Shown: piece after piece, positions 41,340 through 52,794 of the stretch
How the letters are laid out: every line of letters begins with the position of its first letter
How positions within the stretch are numbered: position 1 is the first letter of the stretch
Origin: Nectonema munidae
Taxonomy: Eukaryota > Nematomorpha > Nectonematoida > Nectonematidae
Reading direction: 5' to 3'
Length of the DNA: 64,000 nucleotides
Assembly: GCA_030549495.1 (NCBI GenBank)
Contig: JAUIRK010000866.1
Span: forward strand, 62,001-126,000
Made by a program: the position numbers and the translations under genes
The notes under the pieces: model-generated
What the model saw: only the letters and a program-made list of their open reading frames with translations
What the model was told of the DNA's origin: nothing
Databases searched by the model: none

Positions 41340-44300
41340 ATAAAGAAATTTCCCGAAATATTTTATCTGTATTCTATACCAATTCTAATCAACTTCTTCC
41401 GAAAATGTCAGAGCTTTGTTTGGTAATAGACAAAACAAATTCTGATTTGATTTTTATTACCGAAGTTCTTCCAAAAAATAAAGGTTCATTTCCGCCAGTC
41501 TGCTCCACCTATAATCTGTGCAGTTTTTCAATGGTCAACAATTTTGATAAAGTAACTAACCATGCTTCTAAAACTAGAGGAATCATTGCTTATTTTAAAC
41601 CATTTTTAAAAGTCAAAACTGTATCACCCTTGGTTCCTTCCTACATTGAATATATTACTTTATTGAAAACTTTATCGTTTGCTGCATCTATAGAAGCCCC
41701 TTAATCAATATGGTTTGTTCTACTCATGAAATAATTCGTCTCTTTTCAACCCTCATTGACTTGTTTCCTAAATTTACTATAATTTTCATTGGAGATTTTA
41801 ATTATCCTTCTATTCCTTGGAACTCCAAAGTTCACAACGCTAGAAAAATTCTTCGGCTATCAAGTTTGTAGAGTACCTAGGTTCAAACAACTTGTTCCAA
41901 TTAATTCAGGATGCTACTAGATTAGATTATACTGGAAGAGAAAGTATTTTAGACCTCTTAATTACGAATTTCCCTTCTGATTTTTCAAATATTTCTATTT
42001 TACCAGCATTGGATGGTAGTGATCATTACTCTATTACGCTCGATTTTTCTTATATTGTCAAAGCTTCATCTTCTATAAACACCAAACTAGATGTTCGCTC
42101 GGGAAGATAGAACAAAATAAGAGAATATCTGTCCAATGTTAATTGGAACCTATATAATGAATACTCTTTTTTAGAGTTTTATGATGCTTTCATGAGAGTT
42201 ATATACGGAGCTATTGCTGAGTTTATACCTTTAATGAAAAAGAAAATAAAATATAATCCGTATATGAACAGATCAACTACATACATATACAAAAGAAAAA
42301 AAAGCAACTCAAAGAAATATCAAATAAATTAAGAAGAGAAACAAGAAAATCAAAGGGTTCCTTTGAATGTAACATTTCAAGAACATAAAAGACAAGCCTA
42401 AAAAGTTTTGAAAATATATAAACGTATTGAAAAAAAGAAGCCATAGTTTAAATACTATAATTGATAAAAATGGAAATCGTGTAAAATCTGATAACATAAT
42501 TGCTGAAACATGCAGTGATTACTTTTCTTCTGTATTTACTAACCCTCAAACCCATCCTCCAAAAATATTACCCAAGTATCATCACTACTCACCGATGGAA
42601 GATGTAGTAGTCAGTGAAAAACTTGTATTTCAGAAACTTAGCTCTTTCGGCGGCAACAAATCACCTGGTATTGATAATTTGCACCCATATATTCTGAAAG
42701 AACTTTCCCAAGATTTGGCATTTCCTATAACAAAGTTATTCAACCTATCTTTAAAAGAAGGAGTCATACCCAAAACTTGGAAATCTGCATTAGTTGTGCC
42801 TGTACATAAAAGTTCCAACCCCGAGCTTCCTTCAAACTACAGGCCTATTAGTTTAACTTCCGTCCTGTCAAAAGTGCTTGAATCTATAGTTGCTGATAAC
42901 ATTCTTTTTTATTTGGAAGAAAAGAAGGTAATGTTGCACTATCCGTGCATTGATGAAAAGCAATTTTAATTGGAAAGAAGTTGTCCAATGATATAATGCT
43001 TTCATATGTCAATCTTTTCTTGAATGCGATTATAGTTTGAGTATCGCACTATACGTGCATTGTAGCAAATACAGTCTTACATATGTATATCTACATGATA
43101 CACATATAGTGCGATGTAACGTGTCTATGCATAATGCTGTGATGAAGAGATGATGAGCTGTATGAGACAGGGACGCTCTCTTATACTATATGGGTTACCA
43201 ACACAAATCTTTTTAGATTCATCATACACACTTGAGTTATAACAACAGTGAAACAGTGAAGGAGAGGGTATTTCACAAATGTTATTGCGTCTTGAAAATT
43301 CAATAACTCTTGATTATAATTTCAGCACAAATTTAATATTGTCTTATCACTTCCTCTTTTAAATATCTCGTCCATGTTGCACTATGCCTGTATTGTCCAT
43401 AATACTGGTCTTCAATTTGTATGTGTGTGTATGTGTATAGTAGTGAAGAGAGAGAAACACAGACTGTGTTGCTCTATTTGGTAGGATATGGAGGCAGGCA
43501 TAGACTGTATTTGCTACAATGCACGTATAGTGCGATACTCAAACTATCTATAAGATTGACATATGAAAGCATTATATCATTGAACAACTTCTTTCCAATT
43601 AAAATTGCTTTTCATCAATGCACGGATAGTGCAACATTACCGAAAAGAATTTGATTAACACTAACCAACATGGTTTTCTGAAAAAGAAATCTACTGTAAC
43701 ACAATTATTGGAGTTCCATAATGATGTTACTAATCTCCTTGAAAATAATGACACGGCTGATGTTTTATACTTTGACTTTCGAAAGGTCCGCATAATTATT
43801 TACTCAGTAAATTGAAGGCCTATGACATTAACTCTGGAATTATTAATTGGATTGATAACTTCTTGACCGATAGAACCCAGTTTGTCACCGTGAATTTGGC
43901 CATACATCAAATTCAAGTAGAGTGACTAGTGGTGTTATCCAAGGTAGTGTGATAGGACCACTACTTTTCAACATTTACATAAATGATCTGCACACCCAAG
44001 TTCGTTCTTGCTTAAAATTATTTGCTGATGATCTTAAAATGTACTGTGAATCAACTAACAAATCTAAACTACAACTTCAAGCCGACCTTTTTACTTTATA
44101 CCAATGGTGTCACACTTGAGGTATGGATTTAAACTTTTCTAAATGTTATCATTTACAAATTGGTTTAAATAATATCGTCACCTACTACATAGGTGGTTAT
44201 AATATTAACGTACCACACAAATTAACGATTTAGGAATTATTATTGATGATGCTCTCAAATTTAAACCTCAATTTTCAAAAATCATCTCGAAAGCTTACTC

Positions 44301-44830
44301 TATATTCCATTTAGTTCTTCGATATTTATCTTCCTTTGAACCCGAGATAGCTAAACCTATATATAAAGCTTTGATACGACCCATCCTTGAGTACGGTAAT
44401 GTTATAGCGCAACCTACCTGCATAAAAAATATGAAATCTTTGGAGAAAGTACAGCAACATATAACTAAAAGAATGAAAGGCCTCAAAGAACTGCACTATA
44501 AAGAACGATTGCAGACTCTGTCCTTACCACTTCTGTCATACAGAGATATAAAAGAAATGACATGATAACAGTATTTAACATCATAAATAAAAACATTCAT
44601 GTTAATTGTGATATCCTACCCTCATTTTCTTCACGATTTCAAAGAACTCATCAGTACAAATTTATAAAAAGCCGACACAAATAGCACTTCCGCAAAAACT
44701 TCTTTTCTAACAGAATTATCAACGACTGGAACAGCCTTCCCGCGTATGTAGTGAACTCTCTCCTACTTTAAACATCTTCAAGCAACGCCTTGACCACTTC
44801 TGGAAAGATAAGATGTATACTCTTTGCTAG
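41340..44830 (+). pseudogene. LINE ORF2: endonuclease and reverse transcriptase, broken
   Basis: Endonuclease: TNSDLIFITEVLPKN (the E-containing motif), then GDFNYPSIPW near 41792, and DGSDHYSITLDFS near 42015 (the final SDH). Reverse transcriptase: SPGIDNLHPYILKE, PVHKSSNPELPSNYRPISLT (42800-42860), QHGFLKKKSTVTQLLEF after the insertion, then GVIQGSVIGPLLFNIYINDL (43930-43990) and FADDLKMY (about 44020). C-terminal: LEYGNVIAQPTC, ERLQTLSLPLLSYRDI and, in a shifted frame, NDWNSLPAYVV. Several stops and frame changes plus the 42927-43641 insertion disable it. The catalytic box is FADD rather than YADD, which many CR1-like elements use. Confidence 0.75.
42927..43641. mobile_element. Non-autonomous element with about 150-bp inverted repeats
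   Basis: Both ends start GGTAATGTTGCACTATCCGT, and the inverted repeats continue for roughly 150 bases with few differences (42927-43078 against 43490-43641). The 8-bp direct repeat GAAAAGAA flanks it (42919-42926 and 43642-43649), and the LINE RT frame resumes correctly after it. The module GCACTATACGTGCATTG occurs in variants at each tip, at the inner edge of each repeat, and once more inside (TTGCACTATGCCTGTATTG near 43376). The short ORFs at 42.96, 43.4 and 43.8 kb are fortuitous. Family not assigned: hAT, MULE and P elements all make 8-bp duplications. Confidence 0.85.
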
Positions 44831-44999
44831 CTTAGTAACTCGGAAAATCCTAGTCTTCTTATATTAATCTTTTTTCCATAATTGTCACTTATATTATTCT
44901 GGATCAGTTTAGTTATTCTTTTCCTTAAATTGATGCGATCATTACATGCAAATTTGCCTTTCTATTCGCTTAATAAATTATGTTATGTTATGTTAATAA

Positions 45000-47900
45000 A
45001 AGAAAACTGACATCATCTCAAAATAATATTCTTCAAAATATTGAAGCTGCTACCCAAATTTTCATTTTCACTATTTCTTTATTTTCAATGCTGAACTTTT
45101 TGTAATAAATATTTTAGTAAAATTGAAAAATGATTCAAATATTATTTCAAAAGATTTTGTCCCGCTGGAATGAGAATTTCTTACCTAGTGCTTATATATC
45201 ATTTAAATTAAACTACATTTTTTTACTTCAATGATGTTTTGTTGCGAAATAGAGTTTTTCAAATTTAACAGAATTTAGGATATTCGTATGAAAAGTAATA
45301 CAACATATGGGAATTAGAAGAAGTGTGAACCTGTCAGGAATTTGTGATGTAATTCGCTACAAATCAAGATTTGGAGGATTGGATTTGGGAATTTTGCTAT
45401 TCAAGTTCTTTGTATTTGTGGTTTGCAAACTGTACTCTTAAAATGTATAGAGTATAGATGAAATAAAGGTGTATAATAATATGTTATAAAATATATAGCA
45501 AGATATATTATATGCTTTCCTGCTTCTATGCGCTTACAGTGTGTAAATAGCATTCGTATATAAAATGGCAAAAGCAGCAGCATACGCTAAAACAAATAAG
45601 GAATCCTTCTACAAATGGAAATATAAAATTTACTTGTAAATATACTTATTTGACGTTGATAGTGTGAGTGGTGTTGTTGGCTTGGTGCAATTGTAATAAA
45701 TTTGGTGGCAACTTCTTTTCACATTGAGGAAGAAGCATAAAATCATATTGATGCGTTCACCTTTTTCTACAATCTACTACGATTCAAGGAATAACAACCA
45801 GAGAAGGTTTTATGCATATTTGCTCATTTTTCTGTCTTGTCTTCTTCATATACTTATACGCAAAATCTTTAAAAAGCACGCTCTCAAAGTGTTAGCAAAT
45901 GTTAGAACTAGACACTAGAACCTACTAACGAACTGATTAGTGTGTTTTAATGGAAAAGTTAGTTGAATAATGTAATTTGTGAATGAAACTAATTTTTGGC
46001 TCTGTCAATTTATGTCTCAAGCGTTGGCTGCATTAGGAGCAAACCTGAAAATTACCCCTACACCTATATTTATGAAGAACTTATTTATACAAGTATTTAG
46101 AATATTATATAAGAGAAAATAATTATATAAAATTTTACAAAATTGGTTCATATATATCTTGAATTAAGTTAGTTTCCAAAGTAAAAAGAGAAAAAAATGT
46201 TCCGGGTAACGAAATGCTATGTATTGCAAGAAAAGCAGTTTCTTATTTGGCAGTTCATTACTTCAGGATGGATAATAATCTATGCATGATTTGGTAATTT
46301 GGTGATTGATGTACAACTTTCACCAATCATGTGTCGGTAAATACACAAGTACTTTGCACCCTACTGGTTGATGAGAGCGCTTTAGCTAATCTTCTTGAAG
46401 GAGTTCGTAGTAGGTACTCTTTTCATCATATATAAATTTTGGAACAGATTGTTTGAATTTTGGTTCAAACAGTGAAATAAAAAAACACCCATTTTTTGGT
46501 TGTATAGATCTTTCAGTTTGAGTGTTCTATTTTTGCGAAACAAATAGACTTTTTATTTCAAGTTGTCGTATTTTAGATTTGTAAGCATAAATTATTGTGA
46601 TATATAGAAAAGGAAAAATATTTGTGTGACTACTATTTTAATACACAATATATTCAAAAATTTGAAAAAATGCACGGAATATTTTTTATTTAAAAGTTGA
46701 AATAAAAATGTTCGTTTCATTGAAACCAAAACTTTATTTTTAAAATAACTATAACAATAACGAAAACGACAAGGAAATTAGTTTTAGAACTTACGATCTG
46801 AAGTCTGCTACGTGTGATACTTTTTAATAAGTATGGGCAGTAAGCACCAATCCTTATATTTGTTTTCAATTTTCGAAACTCAAGTGTGCTGAAAAGGATT
46901 GTACCATCTTAGAATGCGTAATAATCATTTTCATGATCTTTGAAATGATGAATCCTTTCAAATCAATACAAACGCTTGTTGTCCCACTTTAAGTTTGCAA
47001 AATATCGGATATAACCAAGGATATCCCTTATATATAAATATAGCGTGCTTCCATCTTTTGTGCTCATGTAGAAGCAAACTAAAATCTATGCCTCAAAGAA
47101 TGAAAAAGAATTTGATGATAAGAAGATCTTATCATGATGATTACGATATATATATATATTCTCCATCTAATCTCTTGCCAATTGCTATGCATGATAAATT
47201 ACTACATTCAATATTTAGTGATTTAATTGGTTTAAAGATTGTTAAGTGTTTAGTCAATCAATATCTTTTTAATTAAGTGACTTTGGTGTGTATCTATCTC
47301 CTTTGGAAGCAATTTTTTGATTTTATCCCGTGCTTAAGATGTCAACTGGTAGAGATTTATAATTAAATCGGTTAATTGCTTAAATTTCTCTATTTTCTGT
47401 AGAATAAGATAAACTTGATAGATCTCTTTATTCCAATGTGATTTTAAAGAACAAGAAAACAGAAAAATAATAATTTTCAAAAAAAGTATACCTTATTTCA
47501 TCCCTAATCATAGTTTTGGTTGGAAAACTTAATTTAAAATTTTCGGTAAATATATTCAAGCTTTTAAATACCATCTTACAGTATTTAAAAATTAAAATAA
47601 AAATTTTATCAAGGAAAGAGTTGAAAATTGTGAAATTTTTATATATGTTTTTTTAATTTGTGATCAGATTTTTTTTCAAAAAGTATCAAAACACTGTAAT
47701 TTTTTCACACAGTAAATCAGTAAGGGTAAAATTTGTTAATTTGAGGTAACAGACTAAAAATTTCAGCAAAAGTATATGTTTTGAAAAAAACAGAAGACTT
47801 AACATTTAGGGCCATTTTTATTAAAGTGCAATGATATGGAAAGATAAAAACGGTAATTAGTAAATTGATGACTGATTTTTTTTGGAGATAGAGAAGGGAT

Positions 47901-48060
47901 TATTGATGTAATTGTAAAAGAATTGGATTTTTTTTTCAAAAAATTTAAAGCGTAGAAGCAAATGTTTTTTACATTACCAATACTTTATTTTAGATTTTTT
48001 AATAAACAAAAAATAAAAATATCAAAGTTACAATTATGCTTTGAAAAGATTTAATTTGTT
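45000..48060. other. No gene recognised
   Basis: Three kilobases of AT-rich sequence between two LINEs. Patches of slightly higher complexity at 46200-46430 and 46770-46990 gave no recognisable protein on either strand. Short ORFs at 45724, 46995 and others show no family features. Confidence 0.4.
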
Positions 48061-48062
48061 AA

Positions 48063-49085
48063 AGTAGTTCCAAGCTGTTTAATGTTTATATAAATGACAT
48101 ATTCAATTTTGAGATCTTCGACAACGATAAATATTTTCATTTTGGCTTTAATTTTATTTGCAAGGCCTGTGTAGCTTTAAAAAAAGAGAACAATCTCAAT
48201 AAATCCCAAGCATCGGACATTGTTATTTCTGAGAATTCTAAAATTGATCTTTTGATCGAAAAAGTTGAATCACTTGAACAAAGCGTCAAAGCAGCTTCTC
48301 CTTTGATCAATGAGTCTAAACCTATCAAACGAGTGACTACTCCGACTTATTCAGATGTAGTAAAGAAAAATATTAATACTCTTATTGTATCTAAGGATGA
48401 TGTCAGTACTGATTTTGTCAAAAATTCTTCAAAATACCTGAAAGATGTACAAGTTGCTTCTTTCAATAACCTTAAGAAAAAATTTATTTTTAAGTTCAAT
48501 GATTCCGAGAATCTGAAAAAAGCAAACGAAATTTTTTCTCAAAAAAATATAAAAGCTGACAAAGTTAAAAAATACTTACCAAAGATAAGTCTTAATTTAC
48601 CCTCTACCTATACAGAAGCATTTGTGACGAAATCTATTTTGGCTAAAAATACTGAAATTCAGAATTTATTTCAAGATGGACATTGCTTCAAATTACTTTT
48701 TTCTAAAAATACAAAAGTTCCTGATAGAAAGCTTTTTATTTTTTCTATTTCAACAGAAATATTCAAATCTCTTTCTAAAAATAATTTCAAGGTGTATTTT
48801 GATTTGAGTAGATGCAAAGTGTATCCATATGTTTTTCATAAGCAGTGCTCCAACTGCTGCCTTATTGGTCATACTGCATCAAATTGTAAAAAATCCTCAA
48901 TTTGTAGATACTGCAGTGAATCACATAATGGGAGTAATTGCTCTAAATTAACTAGTGAAAATATTTGTACAAACTGTAAATCTAAAGGCCTATCAGATTT
49001 TTCTCACTCTGCTCTTGACTTCAATTGTCCCCTTGTTCAAAAGGAAATAAAAAAGATTGGTATGAATACATTATATTATGACTGA
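48063..49085 (+). CDS. LINE ORF1 with three CCHC zinc knuckles, 5'-truncated
   Basis: The frame is open from just after a TAA at 48060-48062 but has no ATG for the first stretch. It begins within a finger-like part (KYFHFGFNFICKACVAL), followed by a helical segment (LLIEKVESLEQSVKAA), and a central domain with FNNLKKKFIFKFNDSENLKK and YLPKISLNLPS. At the end are three cysteine knuckles: CSNCCLIGHTASNC, CRYCSESHNGSNC and CTNCKSKGLSDFSHSALDFN followed by C. Such Gag-like knuckles bind the element's RNA. It ends TATGACTGA, overlapping the ORF2 start by 8 bases (ATGACTGA), an arrangement compatible with termination-reinitiation. Confidence 0.75.
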   Translation, partial: SSSKLFNVYINDIFNFEIFDNDKYFHFGFNFICKACVALKKENNLNKSQASDIVISENSKIDLLIEKVESLEQSVKAASPLINESKPIKRVTTPTYSDVVKKNINTLIVSKDDVSTDFVKNSSKYLKDVQVASFNNLKKKFIFKFNDSENLKKANEIFSQKNIKADKVKKYLPKISLNLPSTYTEAFVTKSILAKNTEIQNLFQDGHCFKLLFSKNTKVPDRKLFIFSISTEIFKSLSKNNFKVYFDLSRCKVYPYVFHKQCSNCCLIGHTASNCKKSSICRYCSESHNGSNCSKLTSENICTNCKSKGLSDFSHSALDFNCPLVQKEIKKIGMNTLYYD

Positions 49086-52053
49086 GTTGTTAAATAAAGT
49101 ACCAAATGGGTGTTATAGTTTCAGTTCTAACAACAGCTTTTATCATCAAAACCAAATCAATGAAGAGAACTTCTTCACTGATCGGTGTTCAAGTACGAGT
49201 GGATACGTTCAACTTAATAGTTTTAATATTATTAGTATTAACGTACAGTCACTTAATAGCAAATTTGATGAATTAAACATGTTTGTTCAAATGTTTCACC
49301 GTACATATAATCGTAGCATTCAAGTTTTATGTGTTCAAGAAACATGGGCTGGCGGCAATACCTCTTATAATATTGAAGGGTATGCATTTGTAGGTTATTT
49401 TAGCGGGCTTAGTAAGCATAGTGGTCTGGGGTTTTTCATTGAAAAAAATCTTACTTTTAAAATATTAAGTAAACACTTTTCTCCTGACAGTTTTGAACAT
49501 TTTTCCATAGAAATTCAAAATTTTTCTGGGAAAAACCTCATTATACATAACTTATATCGTAGACCATGCTTTATTTCTCATGTAATTGACAAGTTTCGTG
49601 AATACTTAGACTTCGTTCTATCTACAACATCTAGCTCTTCATTAAATATCCTTGCAGGTGATTTTAACTTTGATATTTCTAAGTCTTGTTGTAACGCGAT
49701 GAATTTTGTAAGTGACTTTTTGACAAATGGATATAAGCACTGTATTAACCTTCCGACACGCCCTTCTTCAGGTAGTGTTATTGATAACTTTCTTGTTCCT
49801 AACTTTTTTTCAGCATACAAATCTATCGTTATAGAAACTAATTTCTCTGATCATTTTCCCATTTGTCTTTCAATTAACTTGGAAATAAAACACTCACCTA
49901 GTTTAAGATCAGTTTTTGATAAGTCTATTTTTATATCAGAGTATTATAAAATTAATTGGTCATCTTATATTGAAAACCTCAAAAATAGTCCTGAATCTCT
50001 TTTTGAGAAAGTAACTTCTTTGTTTTCTTCTTGTGTTTTCAATTCACAAAAAACTGTTCCGTATCATGACAAAACAGGGTACAAAGTTATACTAAAACCA
50101 TGGATGAAGCCCGAAGTACTCGAATTAATTAAGAATAGAAATTTTCTATTTAAGAAAATTAAGAAGTTAAAACATAATTGTCCATACTTGAAAAACAATT
50201 TTATAAGACTTCGTAATTATATTAAAAATAGAATAATATTTCTGAAAAAAGAATATTATAATTCGTTTTTTAGATCAAACAGAAGTTCGAAAGAAGTTTG
50301 GTCAAAAATTAATTATTTTATCAAGCCTAAAAGTGAAAAAATAGATAAACTCGAAATTGATACAGGGGAATTCGTTTTTGATAAACAAGTCATTGTTGAT
50401 AAATTGAATGATTCTTTTATTTTGCCTAGTTTAAGCAAAAATGACTATTTTGTGTTAGCACAAAAACAAAGTAAAGAGATTTTCTGCTTGAATTCTATAA
50501 ATGAAAACGATGTTCTTGTTGCCATACACAGTTGTTCGTCCAGTAAGTCGACAGATGCTTACGGTATTAATCTTGAACATATAAATTTAGTTCTGAATAG
50601 CTTTACCTCAGTCTTAATGAACTGCTTTAACATTTGTATCCAATATTCCAAATTTCCTCCAGCTCTAAAGTTGAATAAAGTCGTTGCAATTCCTAAAAAA
50701 GCTGATAATTTCAATCTATCAAATTTCAGACCAATTTCAATAATCCCAATCTTTGCAAAAATTTTTGAAAAAATAATTTTTTCTCAAGTTTCAACTTTTT
50801 TAAGGGAAAAAAGTTTATACTATGACAAGCAGTTTGCTTTCAGACAAAATTTCTCTACCGAGTTACTCCATAGTTATCTCATTGACAAAATCATATCCTA
50901 TTTAGAAATCAAAAAATCTGCCGGGTTAATTTTTATTGACCTCACTAAAGCGTTTGATTCGATATCTCATAGTATTTTATTATCTAAGCTATCTGATTAT
51001 GGATTTTCTCAAATGTCTTGTTATTTTTTTTCATCGTACTTAAAAGATAGGAAACAATTTGTTTCTCTTGGAAGTATATCTTCAGACATCAAATGCTTAA
51101 CTCGAGGTGTACCTCAAGGATCGATCTTAGGGCCGTTATTATTTTCGCTGTACATCAATGATTTACACAAATCCTCTGACTTTTTCAACTTTGTAATGTA
51201 CGCTGATGATGTCACTCTACTCTTTGATTACGATCTCTCAAAAAGTAATATTTATAAGACGAATCTACAGAAAGTTTACAAATGGTTTGAGCGCAATGAT
51301 TTGTCAATTAATGCAAAGAAAACTAAAGCAATGATTGTAACAACAAGTAGTACAGTTAATTGCGCGTTATTCGATGAAAGCAACATATGCGTTGTTGATA
51401 GTTTCAATCTTCTTGGCTTATATATCGACTCCAAGCTAAAATTTAATGTACATTTGAATCACCTGAATCTTAAACTTAGCAGAATTATTGGCATATTGAA
51501 ATATGTCAAAAAAATCTTTCCTTTGCATGTAAGAATAATTATGTATAAGACTATTTTTCTCCCTCATTTAAACTATAGTCTCATTAATTTTGCGCATTCC
51601 AACATTGAACATTTAGAAGCACTGAATCGAAGAGCACTCAAAATTGTCTGTGACTTAAGCAAGTACTCTCATTCTGATCATCTCTTCTATGAACATAGCT
51701 TACTCAAAATTAAAGATCTGTACAATATGAAACTCGGCCTCTTTTTGTTCAACTGCTTAAATAATCACAGTGAAAGCTTTTTTCAGGATATAATATCCTA
51801 TGATGTCAGAAACGCATATAATTTTAGAGTACCATCAAGATTAAAGAAACCATCATACAGATTGCACCTTTCACATCAATCTGTCATGTATAAAGTCCCA
51901 TCGTTTTATGATGTCTACCGCCATGTCATTGGTGAAAGCTGTTCTTCAGTCAAAAATTTTAAAAGACTGTTTAAAGCAAAGATATTATCTACCTATCCTG
52001 CAAATTTAAAATGCGAGAAAAAAAATTGCTTCTCTTGTGTAGCTCGAACTTGA
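49078..52053 (+). CDS. LINE ORF2: APE endonuclease and reverse transcriptase, intact
   Basis: 991 residues. Endonuclease: INVQSLNSKFDEL (about residues 58-70), QETW with catalytic E88, GDFNFD at 194-199, and SDH with D258-H259. Reverse transcriptase: LKLNKVVAIPKK, NFRPISIIPIFAKIFEKII, FIDLTKAFDS with D621, RGVPQGSILGPLLFSLYIND, and the catalytic box YADD at 708-711. The C-terminal region ends SVKNFKRLFKAKIL and a cysteine motif CEKKNCFSC. No RNase H domain. All catalytic residues that I can check are present and there is no internal stop, so this reads as a functional protein of the jockey/CR1 group. The family nicks target DNA and reverse-transcribes its RNA there. The start is the ATG within the ORF1 stop overlap. 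Confidence 0.9.
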   Translation: MTELLNKVPNGCYSFSSNNSFYHQNQINEENFFTDRCSSTSGYVQLNSFNIISINVQSLNSKFDELNMFVQMFHRTYNRSIQVLCVQETWAGGNTSYNIEGYAFVGYFSGLSKHSGLGFFIEKNLTFKILSKHFSPDSFEHFSIEIQNFSGKNLIIHNLYRRPCFISHVIDKFREYLDFVLSTTSSSSLNILAGDFNFDISKSCCNAMNFVSDFLTNGYKHCINLPTRPSSGSVIDNFLVPNFFSAYKSIVIETNFSDHFPICLSINLEIKHSPSLRSVFDKSIFISEYYKINWSSYIENLKNSPESLFEKVTSLFSSCVFNSQKTVPYHDKTGYKVILKPWMKPEVLELIKNRNFLFKKIKKLKHNCPYLKNNFIRLRNYIKNRIIFLKKEYYNSFFRSNRSSKEVWSKINYFIKPKSEKIDKLEIDTGEFVFDKQVIVDKLNDSFILPSLSKNDYFVLAQKQSKEIFCLNSINENDVLVAIHSCSSSKSTDAYGINLEHINLVLNSFTSVLMNCFNICIQYSKFPPALKLNKVVAIPKKADNFNLSNFRPISIIPIFAKIFEKIIFSQVSTFLREKSLYYDKQFAFRQNFSTELLHSYLIDKIISYLEIKKSAGLIFIDLTKAFDSISHSILLSKLSDYGFSQMSCYFFSSYLKDRKQFVSLGSISSDIKCLTRGVPQGSILGPLLFSLYINDLHKSSDFFNFVMYADDVTLLFDYDLSKSNIYKTNLQKVYKWFERNDLSINAKKTKAMIVTTSSTVNCALFDESNICVVDSFNLLGLYIDSKLKFNVHLNHLNLKLSRIIGILKYVKKIFPLHVRIIMYKTIFLPHLNYSLINFAHSNIEHLEALNRRALKIVCDLSKYSHSDHLFYEHSLLKIKDLYNMKLGLFLFNCLNNHSESFFQDIISYDVRNAYNFRVPSRLKKPSYRLHLSHQSVMYKVPSFYDVYRHVIGESCSSVKNFKRLFKAKILSTYPANLKCEKKNCFSCVART

Positions 52054-52333
52054 AACTTCTTCATTTGAAAGTCCCGTAACAAATATTCATATTTCTTTAT
52101 CATATTTTTTTTCAATTGAAATGTTAGATCTCCTGAAGCGGTTTTTATAAACCTTTGGAAACTAACAAAATCATAAGTGTTTTTTTTTTTTTTTTTTTTT
52201 AAATGTTTTTTTTTATGTTATGTTCTAAATCTATGCCTGTTCTATAAGTAAATATAATGTATATAGATATACTATATTTATTATGCTCTAAAATATTTTA
52301 ATAAATTTTTTTTTTCTTCTTCTTCTTCTTCTA

Positions 52334-52790
52334 CAATTTCGAAATGAAAAGATTTTCTCCCGTGTTTAAAGAAAATTGGATTACCCCTTTGTTTAAGCTC
52401 TCAAACTCCAAACAAGTTATCGATTACAAACTGTCTGGATTGTGCAACTCCAATTTGGACTTCTTCTTTACCGAATCTCTTTCTATCAAAAGCTTCAAAA
52501 GTACCATACTTGACTTAATCTTCTCTAACTACAACAACATAACTTGTTTCACGTTTAAATGTTACTCATGTAAAAAATAGACATGACATTCTTTTACTCT
52601 TGCTGATAGTATATATGCCTTCTTTATTTTTTACAATTTGTACTACTTGTAACCTTGAACTTCTTATCTCTGCATTGCAAGCGGTCACTTATGGCTTTTA
52701 GAATTCTTTTTTACTTTATATTTAACGTGCATTTATAGAGTCTAAATTTTCAATATTCAATGTTCAATAAAAAATTTCATAAAATATTCA
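52334..52790 (+). mobile_element. 5'-truncated LINE, ORF2 end and tail
   Basis: The 78-codon frame (52344-52580) reads SIKSFKSTILDLIFSNYNNI and ends TCFTFKCYSCKK, paralleling the last residues of the intact ORF2 at 49078-52053 (VKNFKRLFKAKIL ... CEKKNCFSC). It is therefore a relative from another subfamily. The tail AATATTCAATGTTCAATAAA is shared with 28060-28195. It abuts the previous LINE's TTC tail directly, suggesting one LINE landed at the end of the other. Confidence 0.6.
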
Positions 52791-52794
52791 TCCA

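Larger units (their letters stand above)
40299..44996 (+). mobile_element. CR1/jockey-like LINE, nearly full length but decayed
   Basis: Order: ORF1 with PHD-like finger, coiled coil and RRM-like domain; ORF2 with APE-type endonuclease and reverse transcriptase; then a TTATG-repeat tail (TTAATAAATTATGTTATGTT near 44967). The RT is interrupted by a 715-bp DNA element at 42927-43641. The open frames are broken by several stops and shifts. A short 5'-truncated relative lies at 29530-29975. The clade is judged from the PHD-bearing ORF1, the APE endonuclease and the absence of RNase H, so it is approximate. Confidence 0.75.
48063..52333 (+). mobile_element. LINE with overlapping ORF1 and intact ORF2
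   Basis: A 5'-truncated ORF1 frame (from 48063), an uninterrupted ORF2 (49078-52053), a 280-bp 3' untranslated region containing a run of 21 or so T (about 52180-52200), and a closing TTCTTC microsatellite tail (52313-52332). Being intact over almost 3 kb of ORF2, it is the youngest LINE in the window. The 5' end lacks most of the PHD-like finger seen in the other family, so this copy is probably slightly truncated and may not move. Confidence 0.8.
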
